Assembly (NCBI RefSeq): GCF_001261715.1
Contig: NZ_CVRU01000054.1
Span: forward strand, 1-46,733
Length of the DNA stretch: 46,733 nucleotides
DNA from: Dysgonomonas sp. HGC4
Lineage (GTDB): Bacteria > Bacteroidota > Bacteroidia > Bacteroidales > Dysgonomonadaceae
Reading direction: 5' to 3'
Each line of letters opens with the position of its first letter. Position 1 is the first letter of the stretch. The position numbers were made by a program, and so were the translations under genes. Shown one piece after another: positions 1-8,700 of this stretch. The notes beneath the pieces were generated by a model, which saw only the letters and a program-made list of their open reading frames with translations, was not told the DNA's origin and made no database searches.

Positions 1-119
1 AATACTATGAAAAACACATATTATAAACAACTGACTCTAGGATAAAGTTTTATGAATTATTTTTATACATACATAAATGTATTTGATAACTAAATCCATG
101 AGTCGAAAGTATTTTTTAA

Positions 120-281
120 TTATCCTCTTTCCTGAGTATTACCATCAGGATTTATTCTATTAACGGCAGCTTTGACTTCTTTGTTGCTAACTGGTTCTGG
201 AGCTTGATTACCTTTATTCTTACGAGCTTCTTCGTAACCTTTAAAATCTTCAGGAGATTTAATTATTTCATTTTGTTTCAT
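120..281 (-). CDS. small hydrophilic protein, 53 aa, unknown
   Basis: This short reading frame begins with ATG at 281 and ends with TAA at 120-122. The product is charged and hydrophilic (starts MKQNEIIKSPEDF, ends NPDGNTQERG), with no signal peptide, membrane segment or cysteine. The middle is rich in Lys, Glu, Asn and Pro and looks flexible. It lies downstream of the hibernation-factor gene on the same strand but beyond a possible terminator, so co-transcription is uncertain. No family is recognised. The clean start and stop and protein-like composition favour a real gene, but a chance ORF of this size cannot be excluded. Confidence 0.5.
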   Translation of the reverse strand: MKQNEIIKSPEDFKGYEEARKNKGNQAPEPVSNKEVKAAVNRINPDGNTQERG

Positions 282-456
282 GATTTGATAGATTTAATTG
301 TTCGTATATAATTACTTAACATATGATGTAGCATTTATGTTCTATCAAAATGAATTTTAAATGGTTAGGATTCTGAAATATGGCTTGCAGAACCAAAATG
401 TAATATTCTAAATGATATAATATTTTTCAAGGAATAAATTTGATCTATAATAAAAA

Positions 457-484
457 CAGGACTCAAGCTTAAACCTGAATCCTG
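457..484 (-). terminator. probable terminator of baeRF gene
   Basis: An imperfect hairpin (CAGGA with TCCTG as the base, partly mismatched further in) lies just past the minus-strand gene ending at 523. On the minus strand it is followed by TTTTTATTATAG, a reasonable U tract. The mismatches keep confidence moderate. Confidence 0.45.
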
Positions 485-522
485 CGTATTCTCTTAATTA
501 TGTACAAGTTGTACTACAAATA

Positions 523-1590
523 TTAATATCTGGTGGTAAGTGCTAATCCTTTAAATTTTTCTAGTCCACCATCTGAAATAAATACTGTATCTCCTCCAAA
601 AGCGGCATTTATTTCTACCATTTCGTCAATAATATCATCAATTACACCCGGTTTCGAAGCTTTTTCTATATCTACTAAACTAATTTTATCATCTATGATT
701 TCTGCAGGTTGATAATAACCATTTTGAACGAATAAAGTTTTTCCTTTACCCTGTTCTATTGCATTCCATATGTCGTTTATATCTACTAAAAATTTGCCAG
801 TGTTTAGAGCTTCTTTGAGTTCCAATAATCGTTTCTCATTATTTTTATGTGCATATTCTTCTACAATATACCAATTTGCATCTACGATATGTTGAGCTGA
901 TTTACCAAAACTATCGTTGTGAGTTCCTATAATGATGTCGTTATGTTCCGAAACTGTTTTAAAATAAGCTGCTGACTTTTCGTCTGCAGAAATAACTATG
1001 GGTAATGGATTCTCTCTCCATATTGCCCATACAGCTTTGTCTACTCTGCTGAAAAATTCTTTTTGATAATTACCAACTCTGGTTGCGTTAGACCCTGCTA
1101 TGGCATTTGTCGTAAATAAGCTATAATTGAAGATTGGGAATGGTCTTCCTAATTCTTCTATAACTCTTCCGTTTGCTGCTTCAATTAATCTGGCACGGTC
1201 TTGTCCTAATACTAAAGTATAATAGGCCTGTTGCGTATGTTGTGATCTAATTAAATCTCTTGTAGCAAAAGATTCATCGATAATAACTCGATCATTAACA
1301 GCGATAGACAAACGAGTATATTTTGCAATATCTTCATTTACAAATAATACTAAGCTTTCTGTATTGTACCGATGGTCTATTTTTTTTACTAATTCATCTA
1401 ATTGCTCGATAATTTTATTTGCTAATTTTTTGTCAGTCTCCTTAGAAAGTCGTTCGTTAGCTTCTTTCTGTAGATTACTTAATAAAATAGCATCTTTTTC
1501 GTTATCGGGATGCGTGTTGTGTGTATTTAAAATTATACTTACGCAAATTTTACCTCGTAGGTCTTTAATCTCTTTTAAAATATTATTCAT
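523..1590 (-). CDS. baeRF family 3-like ribosome hibernation factor
   Basis: The 355-aa protein resembles the bacterial archaeo-eukaryotic release factor family (baeRF, family 3 type), annotated in databases as ribosome hibernation factors and distantly related to eRF1/Dom34 and Balon. An N-terminal part is followed by a helical charged segment (about 40-75) and an eRF1-like core with the stretch YYTLVLGQDRARLIEA, then a C-terminal region ending ..FISDGGLEKFKGLALTTRY. Such proteins are thought to bind the ribosomal A site and protect idle ribosomes; that role is inferred from the family. There is no signal peptide, so it should be cytosolic. The gene starts at ATG 1590 and is divergent from the hmu operon across a 400-nt spacer. 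No close -7 box was found for it. Confidence 0.75.
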   Translation of the reverse strand: MNNILKEIKDLRGKICVSIILNTHNTHPDNEKDAILLSNLQKEANERLSKETDKKLANKIIEQLDELVKKIDHRYNTESLVLFVNEDIAKYTRLSIAVNDRVIIDESFATRDLIRSQHTQQAYYTLVLGQDRARLIEAANGRVIEELGRPFPIFNYSLFTTNAIAGSNATRVGNYQKEFFSRVDKAVWAIWRENPLPIVISADEKSAAYFKTVSEHNDIIIGTHNDSFGKSAQHIVDANWYIVEEYAHKNNEKRLLELKEALNTGKFLVDINDIWNAIEQGKGKTLFVQNGYYQPAEIIDDKISLVDIEKASKPGVIDDIIDEMVEINAAFGGDTVFISDGGLEKFKGLALTTRY

Positions 1591-1989
1591 AAAGTTTTGA
1601 TTAAATTATTTGTAAACTATTTTATATTGGTTAAGTATGATTTGCCGTTTTCGAGTTATTTTAATTAAACATATTCAACTTTGAATAAGTTTAACGATTT
1701 ACTTATATTTTTTAATTCATAAGATTGATTGTCTCCTCTTTAATAAAAAGTCGATAAAATCGCTATAAGTTATTAACGAAATCCAAAAATCTCACTACTT
1801 CTAGGTATTGTGTAACTTTTTTAGAGAACCTACTTTTGTCAGTGAAGAATTAGCACTTGTTGACATAGTATAATCTTTTTAGAAACTTAGATTAATCGTT
1901 GGGTTGTCTTTTGTTTCTTTTATGTGCCTTATATCTAATCGATTATTGGGTGTATCTTGAGTATTTACAATTATAAATAATTAAAATAT
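1591..1989. promoter_or_regulatory. divergent spacer between baeRF and hmuR
   Basis: This 399-nt AT-rich stretch holds no credible gene. It carries the likely hmuR promoter (1807-1838) and a leader of roughly 145 nt before the hmuR ATG. Within that leader are a perfect 10-nt palindrome TAATCGATTA (1936-1945) and two related words, at 1890-1910 and 1941-1958, that both run GATTA..TTGGGT..CTT. No known riboswitch was recognised. The repeats could be an operator or an RNA structure controlling heme uptake, but this is inference. Confidence 0.45.
1807..1838 (+). promoter_or_regulatory. candidate promoter of the hmu operon
   Basis: TACTTTTG at 1831-1838 matches the Bacteroidota -7 consensus TAnnTTTG. 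ATTG at 1807-1810 lies 20 nt upstream and fits the -33 box TTTG in three of four bases. Transcription would begin near 1845, leaving a leader of about 145 nt before hmuR. Confidence 0.55.
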
Positions 1990-4272
1990 ATGTTAAAGCA
2001 TGTATGCCTTGTGATTGCCTTATTGGTACTCACAGTAGATTCTTTTGCCCAAAAAATAGCAAAAGAGAGCATAACAGGAATAGTAAAAACAACAGATGGT
2101 TACCCTTCGGAATTTATCTCGGTAGTTCTCAAAAATACAAGCTATGGAGATATTACTAACGCTGAAGGGAAGTTTAAGATCGAAGCTCCCGAAGGAGATT
2201 ACACAATGGTAGTATATTCGATATTTGCTCACCGAAAAGAATTTCCGATAACGGTTAAAGCAGGTACACCAAATTATTTTCCTGATATATCTATTATTGA
2301 AAATAAAAATCAGTTGAACGAAGTTGTTGTAACGGGACAATTTACACCACAATCTCTCCGAAATTCAATTTACAAAGTTCGAGTTATCAATAGTCAGCAA
2401 ATAGAGCAGCGAGCAGCTACCAACATACAAGGCATTTTAAATACTGAAATAGGTATTCGTTTGTCGAACGATATGGCTTTAGGTGAAACTGATTTCGAGC
2501 TAATGGGAATGAGTGGAAATAATGTAAAAGTACTTATAGATGGTATTCCCGTCATAGACAGACTTGCGGCAAAACAAAGTCTTAGTCAGATAGATATAAA
2601 TACGGTTGATCGTATCGAAATTATAGAAGGACCGATGTCCGTTATTTACGGAACAGATGCTTTGGCTGGTGTTATAAATGTGATAACGAAAAACGGAAAG
2701 CTTGAAGACAATAAACGTTTAGCCGTAGGAGCTAGAGTACAAGAAGAAAGTGTAGGGCGTGAGTATAATTTTTTGACTGGCGAAGGTAACCACAATCAGA
2801 GTGTGAATGCCCAATATACTTTAGATAATGGTTTATATGCAGGTGGAAGCTTTACCCGAAATGATTTTGGTGGATGGCAAGGCGATTCTACTGGACGTAA
2901 AAAACAATGGCAACCCAAAGAACAATATTTGGTAGGTGGGCAGTTAGGATATGCAAAGCAAAACTATAATATTGCTTACAGACTTGATTACCTGAATGAG
3001 AACTTATTGACAGAGGCTGATATAAATCCTGTAACCAATAAGGCTTCAGACAAAGAGTTTATTGTAAACAGATATACACACCAATTGCAAGGAGAATGGA
3101 AAGCAAGCAATAGTTTTAGTCTTTCAGCAGCGGCTTCTTTTCAGGATTATACCCGACGTACTCGTACTACAATGATTGATCTTAATACTGGAAAAAAAGA
3201 ATTGTCTTTGGAAGCAGGAGCACAGGATGAAACTAATTTCAATGCATGGTTTGGGCGTGTAATGGGTGTTTGGAAAGTTTCTAATCAATTGGTCTTACAG
3301 CCTGGTGTTGAGTTTCAATCGGATGAGGGTACGGGAGACCGAATTGACGGATCTCATCGTATTAACAATACGGCTCTTTTTCTTTCTGCGGAATATACTC
3401 CGGTTAACTGGTTAAGTATTAGACCTGGAGTTCGTTCTTCTTTCAACTCAGCCTATGATGCTCCGTGGGCGGTTCCTGCTCTAAATTTAAAAGCTAGAGT
3501 GACAGGTGATATAGACTTGCGTCTGTCTTATGCACGTGGGTTTAGATCCCCAACTTTGCAAGAGTTGTACTATACATTCCACGATTCGAATCATCATATT
3601 GATGGTAATCCAGATCTTAAAGCCGAATATTCTAACAGTTATATGGCCTCTGTGGCGTGGCGTTCCTTACACGATGGAAATATAAGGCTTACAACTACCT
3701 TGACTGGTTTCTATAATGATTTCAGAGACCGTATTTCCTTAGTGGAATCTTTGACTGAAGTAGGTGCTAATACATATTACAATATAGACAAGTTCAGAAC
3801 GCTAGGTTTGACACTAGAAAACAACTTGTATTGGAAATCTCTCAGAGCTTCATTAAATGTCTCGTATTTAGGTCGCTATAATAGCTTCTATGAAAGTGAA
3901 GTGTACCAAGACGAAGAGATGGATAAATTTAGATACTCCCCCGAAGTAGCACTTAATCTGACTTACGATTGGGCTAAAGTCGCAACATTTAATGTATTCT
4001 ATAAATTCACAGGACAGCGTAAAGAATACAAGGTTGATAGTGATAAAAAAATGAGTCTGCTTGGACTTGACAGTTATAACTGGGCAGATATTACAGTGAC
4101 TCGTAAAATAGTGAAGGGCTTGATGGCTTCTGGTGGAGTGAGAAACTTGTTTGACATAACTACTATACGTAATACAAGTTCGGGCGGTGCACATAGTGGA
4201 GGAACAGGTTCGAGCCAATTGGCTTGCGGACGTTCATATTTTGTAGGATTAACTTATAATTTTCAACAATAA
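1990..4272 (+). CDS. hmuR: TonB-dependent heme receptor HmuR
   Basis: The 760-aa outer-membrane receptor starts with a signal peptide (MLKHVCLVIALLVLTVDSFA, then Q). A carboxypeptidase-regulatory-like beta-sandwich domain (about 25-115) follows, then a plug (about 120-235, including EGPMSVIYGTDALAGVINVITK-type signature residues near its end) and a beta-barrel ending in LTYNFQQ. The heme-receptor motifs FRSP (518-521) and NPDL (540-543) are present with three histidines between them (531, 535, 536). In Porphyromonas HmuR the corresponding YRAP/NPDL box and a nearby His are needed for heme use. It should move heme, probably delivered by HmuY, into the periplasm using TonB energy. It is first in the hmu operon, whereas in P. 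gingivalis hmuY comes first. The stop codon lies inside a short palindromic repeat. Confidence 0.9.
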   Translation: MLKHVCLVIALLVLTVDSFAQKIAKESITGIVKTTDGYPSEFISVVLKNTSYGDITNAEGKFKIEAPEGDYTMVVYSIFAHRKEFPITVKAGTPNYFPDISIIENKNQLNEVVVTGQFTPQSLRNSIYKVRVINSQQIEQRAATNIQGILNTEIGIRLSNDMALGETDFELMGMSGNNVKVLIDGIPVIDRLAAKQSLSQIDINTVDRIEIIEGPMSVIYGTDALAGVINVITKNGKLEDNKRLAVGARVQEESVGREYNFLTGEGNHNQSVNAQYTLDNGLYAGGSFTRNDFGGWQGDSTGRKKQWQPKEQYLVGGQLGYAKQNYNIAYRLDYLNENLLTEADINPVTNKASDKEFIVNRYTHQLQGEWKASNSFSLSAAASFQDYTRRTRTTMIDLNTGKKELSLEAGAQDETNFNAWFGRVMGVWKVSNQLVLQPGVEFQSDEGTGDRIDGSHRINNTALFLSAEYTPVNWLSIRPGVRSSFNSAYDAPWAVPALNLKARVTGDIDLRLSYARGFRSPTLQELYYTFHDSNHHIDGNPDLKAEYSNSYMASVAWRSLHDGNIRLTTTLTGFYNDFRDRISLVESLTEVGANTYYNIDKFRTLGLTLENNLYWKSLRASLNVSYLGRYNSFYESEVYQDEEMDKFRYSPEVALNLTYDWAKVATFNVFYKFTGQRKEYKVDSDKKMSLLGLDSYNWADITVTRKIVKGLMASGGVRNLFDITTIRNTSSGGAHSGGTGSSQLACGRSYFVGLTYNFQQ

Positions 4273-4291
4273 AAAAGGTCTTAGATCTTAA
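4268..4291. repeat. stop-overlapping mini-palindrome, copy a
   Basis: AATAAAAAAGGTC, TTA, GATCTTAA. The arms AAGGTC and GATCTT pair with one G-T wobble. The TAA at 4270-4272 is the hmuR stop codon. It is one of six similar elements in this window and occupies the hmuR-hmuY junction. Confidence 0.55.
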
Positions 4292-4322
4292 TTTTAATAA
4301 CAATAATCAATAAATAAGCGAA

Positions 4323-5666
4323 ATGAAAAAAATACTTTATTTTAGTTTCTTGTTGGTGGGATTATTTGCTACTTCTTGTAGCGATGATGATGCACCTCTT
4401 CCTGACAATTCTGTTAATTTTTCTGCATCCGAATTAGGTATCAGTGAAACAGAGACATCTAAATCTTTTACCATAAATATAGATAGAAAAGCAAATACTG
4501 CTGTTACTATATCTCTTACAGTAACTCCAAAAGGTGTTAGCTATGGTAGTGGCTATACTACAACCCCAATAGCCGAGAATAATACGTTGGCTGTAACTAT
4601 TCCTGCGGGAGAGACTTCTGCAACAGTGGAAGTGAAAAAAGTAGCCACTTTGTTTGATGGAGATGAAACCATCGATTTCGAAATCACTACCGCTAGTACA
4701 GGTATTGCTTTAGGAAGTAAAAGATCATTGAAGTTAACTTTCGGAGCAATTATTTCTACAGGATCGAGTCTGAAGCTCGAAGGTGGAGAAGGCGGAGCTA
4801 GTGCCGTAAACTCTGTATTTGTTGACTTTAGCGGAAACGAACAAATTTCGGCTGCTCGTAAATCGTGGAACTTTGGTTTTGCTACAGGTAACGATTTTGG
4901 TGTTATCCTTAATAATACAACGGCAAGTACTGCAATTGAAGCAACAAACCAATCGTTAGATGCAAAAATTTCAGCTGCAGATTCAGCTGCTTATGTAGCA
5001 AAATTACTAATTGGTGGTGGTGAAGGCAACTTTGATATTGTTGATGATGTTTTGGGCGATTTGTCTAAATCGGTTATCAAAGAAGGAAAAGTATATATCG
5101 TTAGTCTTGGCGAGTCACAAACACCATTGTATAAAGTAAAAGTTTCAAAGAAAGATGCCGATACTTATACAATTCAATATGCAAAGAGTAACGAAGCTAC
5201 AGTGAAATCGTTGGATGTTGCTAAAAACTCAGCTTATAATTTTGTATATGCTTCGATTACTGCCGATAAAGTAGTATCGGTACAACCCGAAAAAGCAAAA
5301 TGGGATATAGAATGGACTCGTGCTACGTATAAAACAGGTACACTGCCTTATATTTTCTCTGATTTTGTATACATCAATGGTAAAGGTGGCGTTCAGGCTG
5401 CCGAAGTGTTGGTATCAACAGTAGCTTATGATAAATATGGAGTAAGCAATGTAGCATCTACTGAATTTTCGAGCGCTATTGATGTAATAGGTAGCAAATG
5501 GAGATCGGGTGGAGGCCCTAATGCTTTGCCTGCAGTAAAAACCGACCGCTTTTATGTTGTAAAAGATGCAGCCAATAACGTTTACAAAGTACGATTTGTA
5601 TCGATGAGTGGCGGCGATGGCGGCGAGAGAGGCTATCCTGTTGTTGAGTATGCTTTGGTAAAATAA
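4323..5666 (+). CDS. hmuY: HmuY-like heme-binding lipoprotein
   Basis: The 447-aa protein starts with a lipoprotein signal (MKKILYFSFLLVGLFATSC; lipidated Cys19) followed by SDDDAP, a typical Bacteroidales export context. Residues about 27-145 form a Calx-beta or Ig-like beta domain (IPAGETSATVEVKKV). Residues about 150-447 match the HmuY fold, ending KVRFVSMSGG then GYPVVEYALVK. HmuY captures heme outside the cell and passes it to HmuR. P. gingivalis HmuY is about half this length and uses two histidines to bind heme iron. This protein contains no histidine at all, and only one methionine apart from the start, so any heme binding must differ. Family assignment rests on the C-terminal domain and operon context. 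Confidence 0.82.
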   Translation: MKKILYFSFLLVGLFATSCSDDDAPLPDNSVNFSASELGISETETSKSFTINIDRKANTAVTISLTVTPKGVSYGSGYTTTPIAENNTLAVTIPAGETSATVEVKKVATLFDGDETIDFEITTASTGIALGSKRSLKLTFGAIISTGSSLKLEGGEGGASAVNSVFVDFSGNEQISAARKSWNFGFATGNDFGVILNNTTASTAIEATNQSLDAKISAADSAAYVAKLLIGGGEGNFDIVDDVLGDLSKSVIKEGKVYIVSLGESQTPLYKVKVSKKDADTYTIQYAKSNEATVKSLDVAKNSAYNFVYASITADKVVSVQPEKAKWDIEWTRATYKTGTLPYIFSDFVYINGKGGVQAAEVLVSTVAYDKYGVSNVASTEFSSAIDVIGSKWRSGGGPNALPAVKTDRFYVVKDAANNVYKVRFVSMSGGDGGERGYPVVEYALVK

Positions 5667-5704
5667 AGCACATAACCATAAATAATAATAAAAAAGAACT
5701 ACAC

Positions 5705-5739
5705 GATTGGCAAACTGATATGATTTCAGTTTGTCAATC
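5705..5739 (+). promoter_or_regulatory. strong hairpin between hmuY and hmuS
   Basis: GATTGGCAAACTGA (5705-5718) pairs with TCAGTTTGTCAATC (5726-5739) across a 7-nt loop, giving 14 pairs with a single G-T wobble. No long U tract follows. It could act as a partial terminator, a processing site or a 3'-end stabiliser that raises hmuR-hmuY message over hmuS-V. Confidence 0.6.
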
Positions 5740-5759
5740 TGTATCTGTTAAAAGCTCAT

Positions 5760-8700
5760 ATGAATAAAACGAAAATCATTATTATACTTGCCGCGATATT
5801 AGTTATTGCAGCAGGATGCATGGCTTGGGCTAAATTGGCTTCGACGACAAAGATCGCCTTAGTCAATTTTCAGCAATTCCAGTCTACCAGTTTTATAAAG
5901 TCGAATACTGATAACTTTATCAAGTACGAAGATATCTCTCTCGAAGAATTAGACAAGTTAGGAGATTATGACTTTGTGCTTGGCTTTGGTATGGGAATGA
6001 AAGCTACTGCCGAGCAGCGTGCTCAAATACAGGCTGCTGCCGACAAAGGTGTTCCCGTATATATTTATGCAGCTACTAATCCCGAGAATTCGATCTGTAA
6101 TCTCGATAGTATTCAGAAAGAACAAGTTTCAGCCTATATTGGTAATGGAAACAAAAAGAATTATCAAAGTTTGGCGAGATACATTCGCCAGGATATAGAT
6201 AAGAAGAAGTTTTTTGTAACACCTCCAGATTCTTTAGTGGAAACAGCAGATGATGTACTGTATCATTTAGATGAGAACGTATCTTTCAATACTGTTGCCG
6301 AATACGAAGCTTATCTTAAAAAACTGAACATCTTTAAAGAAGGTGCTCCAAAAGTAGCTGTTGTAGGAGGTCTGAATGACCCATTCAGTGGTAACAGAGA
6401 TAATATTGATAGTATGATTGTTTCGTTTCAGAATGCAGGAACAAACATTTATCCTGTATCATCGGGAATGAAACGATTAGATTTTCTGAAAGAAATAAAT
6501 CCCGATGCAGTTATTTACTTTGCACATGGTCGATTGGCTATGGGGCAAGCTGATGCTGCCGTGGAATGGTTGAAAGAAAAAAATATTCCAATTTTCTCAC
6601 CATTAAGCATTTTACAAACTAAAGACGAGTGGATGAATGATCCGATGGGAATGTTCGGAGGTTTCATGTCGCAAAGTGTAGTAATGCCCGAACTGGATGG
6701 GGCTATCTATCCGTATGTGATTAATGCACAGGAAATAGACAAAGATGGAGTATATGTATTTAAAGCTATTCCCGACAGATTGAAAAGTTTTACACAGATT
6801 GTAAGCAATTTTATATCGTTGAAGCATAAGAGTAATGCCGATAAGAAAATATCAATTTACTTCTTCAAAGGGGCAGGGCAGGAGACCCTTACCGCTCAGG
6901 GATTGGAAACTGTACCATCGCTTTACAATGTATTGTTACGATTGAAAACCGAAGGGTATAAAGTAGATAATTTGCCCACAACCGAAAAAGAATTTGAGAA
7001 ACTGTTGATGACACAAGGTGAGGTATTGAGTCCTTATGCAGAAGGAGCTTTCGATAATTATCTAACTAATGGTAAACCTGCTTTGATCGAAAAATCTCAA
7101 TATGAATCGTGGATCAATCAATCATTATCTAAAGAACTGTATGCCGAAGTTGTAAATACATACGGCGAAGCTCCCGGAGCATATATGAGTGTACAAAAGG
7201 ATAACAAATCGTATCTGGCGGTTGCTCGTATTCAATTGGGAAACATTGCTTTACTACCACAGCCAATGGCTGGTTTGGGTGGTGATGTATTTGCTATTGT
7301 TCACGGAGCAAAATCGCCTCCCCCTCACACTTATATCGGAGCATATTTGTGGTCTCAGTATGAGTTTAAGGCTGATGCTATGCTGCACTTCGGTACACAT
7401 GGCAGTTTAGAGTTTACACCTCAAAAACAGGTAGCTTTGAGTAGTAACGACTGGCCTGATCGCTTGGTGGGAACTATTCCTCATTTCTATTACTATACCA
7501 TTGGTAATGTGGGCGAAAGTATGATGGCGAAACGCCGTTCGTATGCTACAACTATCTCTTATCTGACTCCTGCTTTTATGGAAAGCAACACCCGTTCGCA
7601 ATTCAAAACTTTACAAGAAAAGATACGTGACTACTATAAAACGGATGAAGCGAGACAGCCTCAGGCTTCGTTGACTGTGAAAAAGATTGCTGTAGAGATG
7701 GGCTTGCACCGTGATCTTCGTTTAGATAGTGTATTGACTAAACCCTATTCAACCGAGGATATTGAGAAGATAGAGAATTTTGCCGAAGAAATCTCGAATG
7801 AGAAAATGAACGGTCATCTATATACTACGGGTGTGCCTTATAGTCCTGAAAAAATTCTTTCTTCGGTAATGGCTATGAGTGCCGATCCTATTGCTTATAG
7901 TTTGGCAGCCCTTGACAGACAGAGAGGTAAGGTAACCGAAGTGCAATTGAAAAACAAAGCCTTCTTTACTCAACATTATTTAGAGCCTGCTAAAACTTTG
8001 GTAAGACAAATATTAGGAGGAAAGGCTGTAAACAATGCACTTATTTGCAGTGTGGCAGGGCTTACCGAAAATGATTTGACGGAAGCTAAAACCATCTTGA
8101 ATCCTCCTAAACGTGGAATGATGGGAGGAGGTTCTTCATCCTCTTCTTCGACTCAAAAACCTGCAGCTATGGGAGGCAAACCAACAGATGCAAAACCGAG
8201 CGGAGGGCATCCCGGTTCGATGCCGAAAGATGGAGTTAAGCCTGCTAATATGGGTGCTGATAAACCATCGCATCCTCAAAATGCCGATACTACTAAACAA
8301 AGTAAACCTGCTACGGCATCTATGGGTGGAAAAGATAAACCCAAAGCTCCCGAATATACGAAGGAGCAAAAAGACCGTGCCCGTGCAATTTCTGAGATTG
8401 AACGTACTATAAATAATATTACTGCCTATAAAACAGGCTTGGAACAAAGCCCCGAATTGGAGATGAAAGCGATTCTTAATGCTTTTGCAGGTGGATATAT
8501 TGCCCCTTCGTCGGGTGGTGATGCTGTTGCCAACCCCAATGCCGTGCCAACAGGTAGAAACTTGTATGCTATAAATGCCGAGGCTACTCCTACGGAAGTG
8601 GCTTGGGATAAAGGAGTAGGACTTGTAAATGCCACGCTCGATCAGTATAAAAAGGAGCATGGCGATTATCCACGCAAGGTAAGTTATACTTTCTGGAGTA

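Noticed and set aside
5760-5840. Lipoprotein signal on HmuS (IAAGC)
   Set aside because: Ala rather than Leu/Val/Ile at the -3 position makes a weak lipobox; a membrane anchor is more likely, matched by the C-terminal helix.
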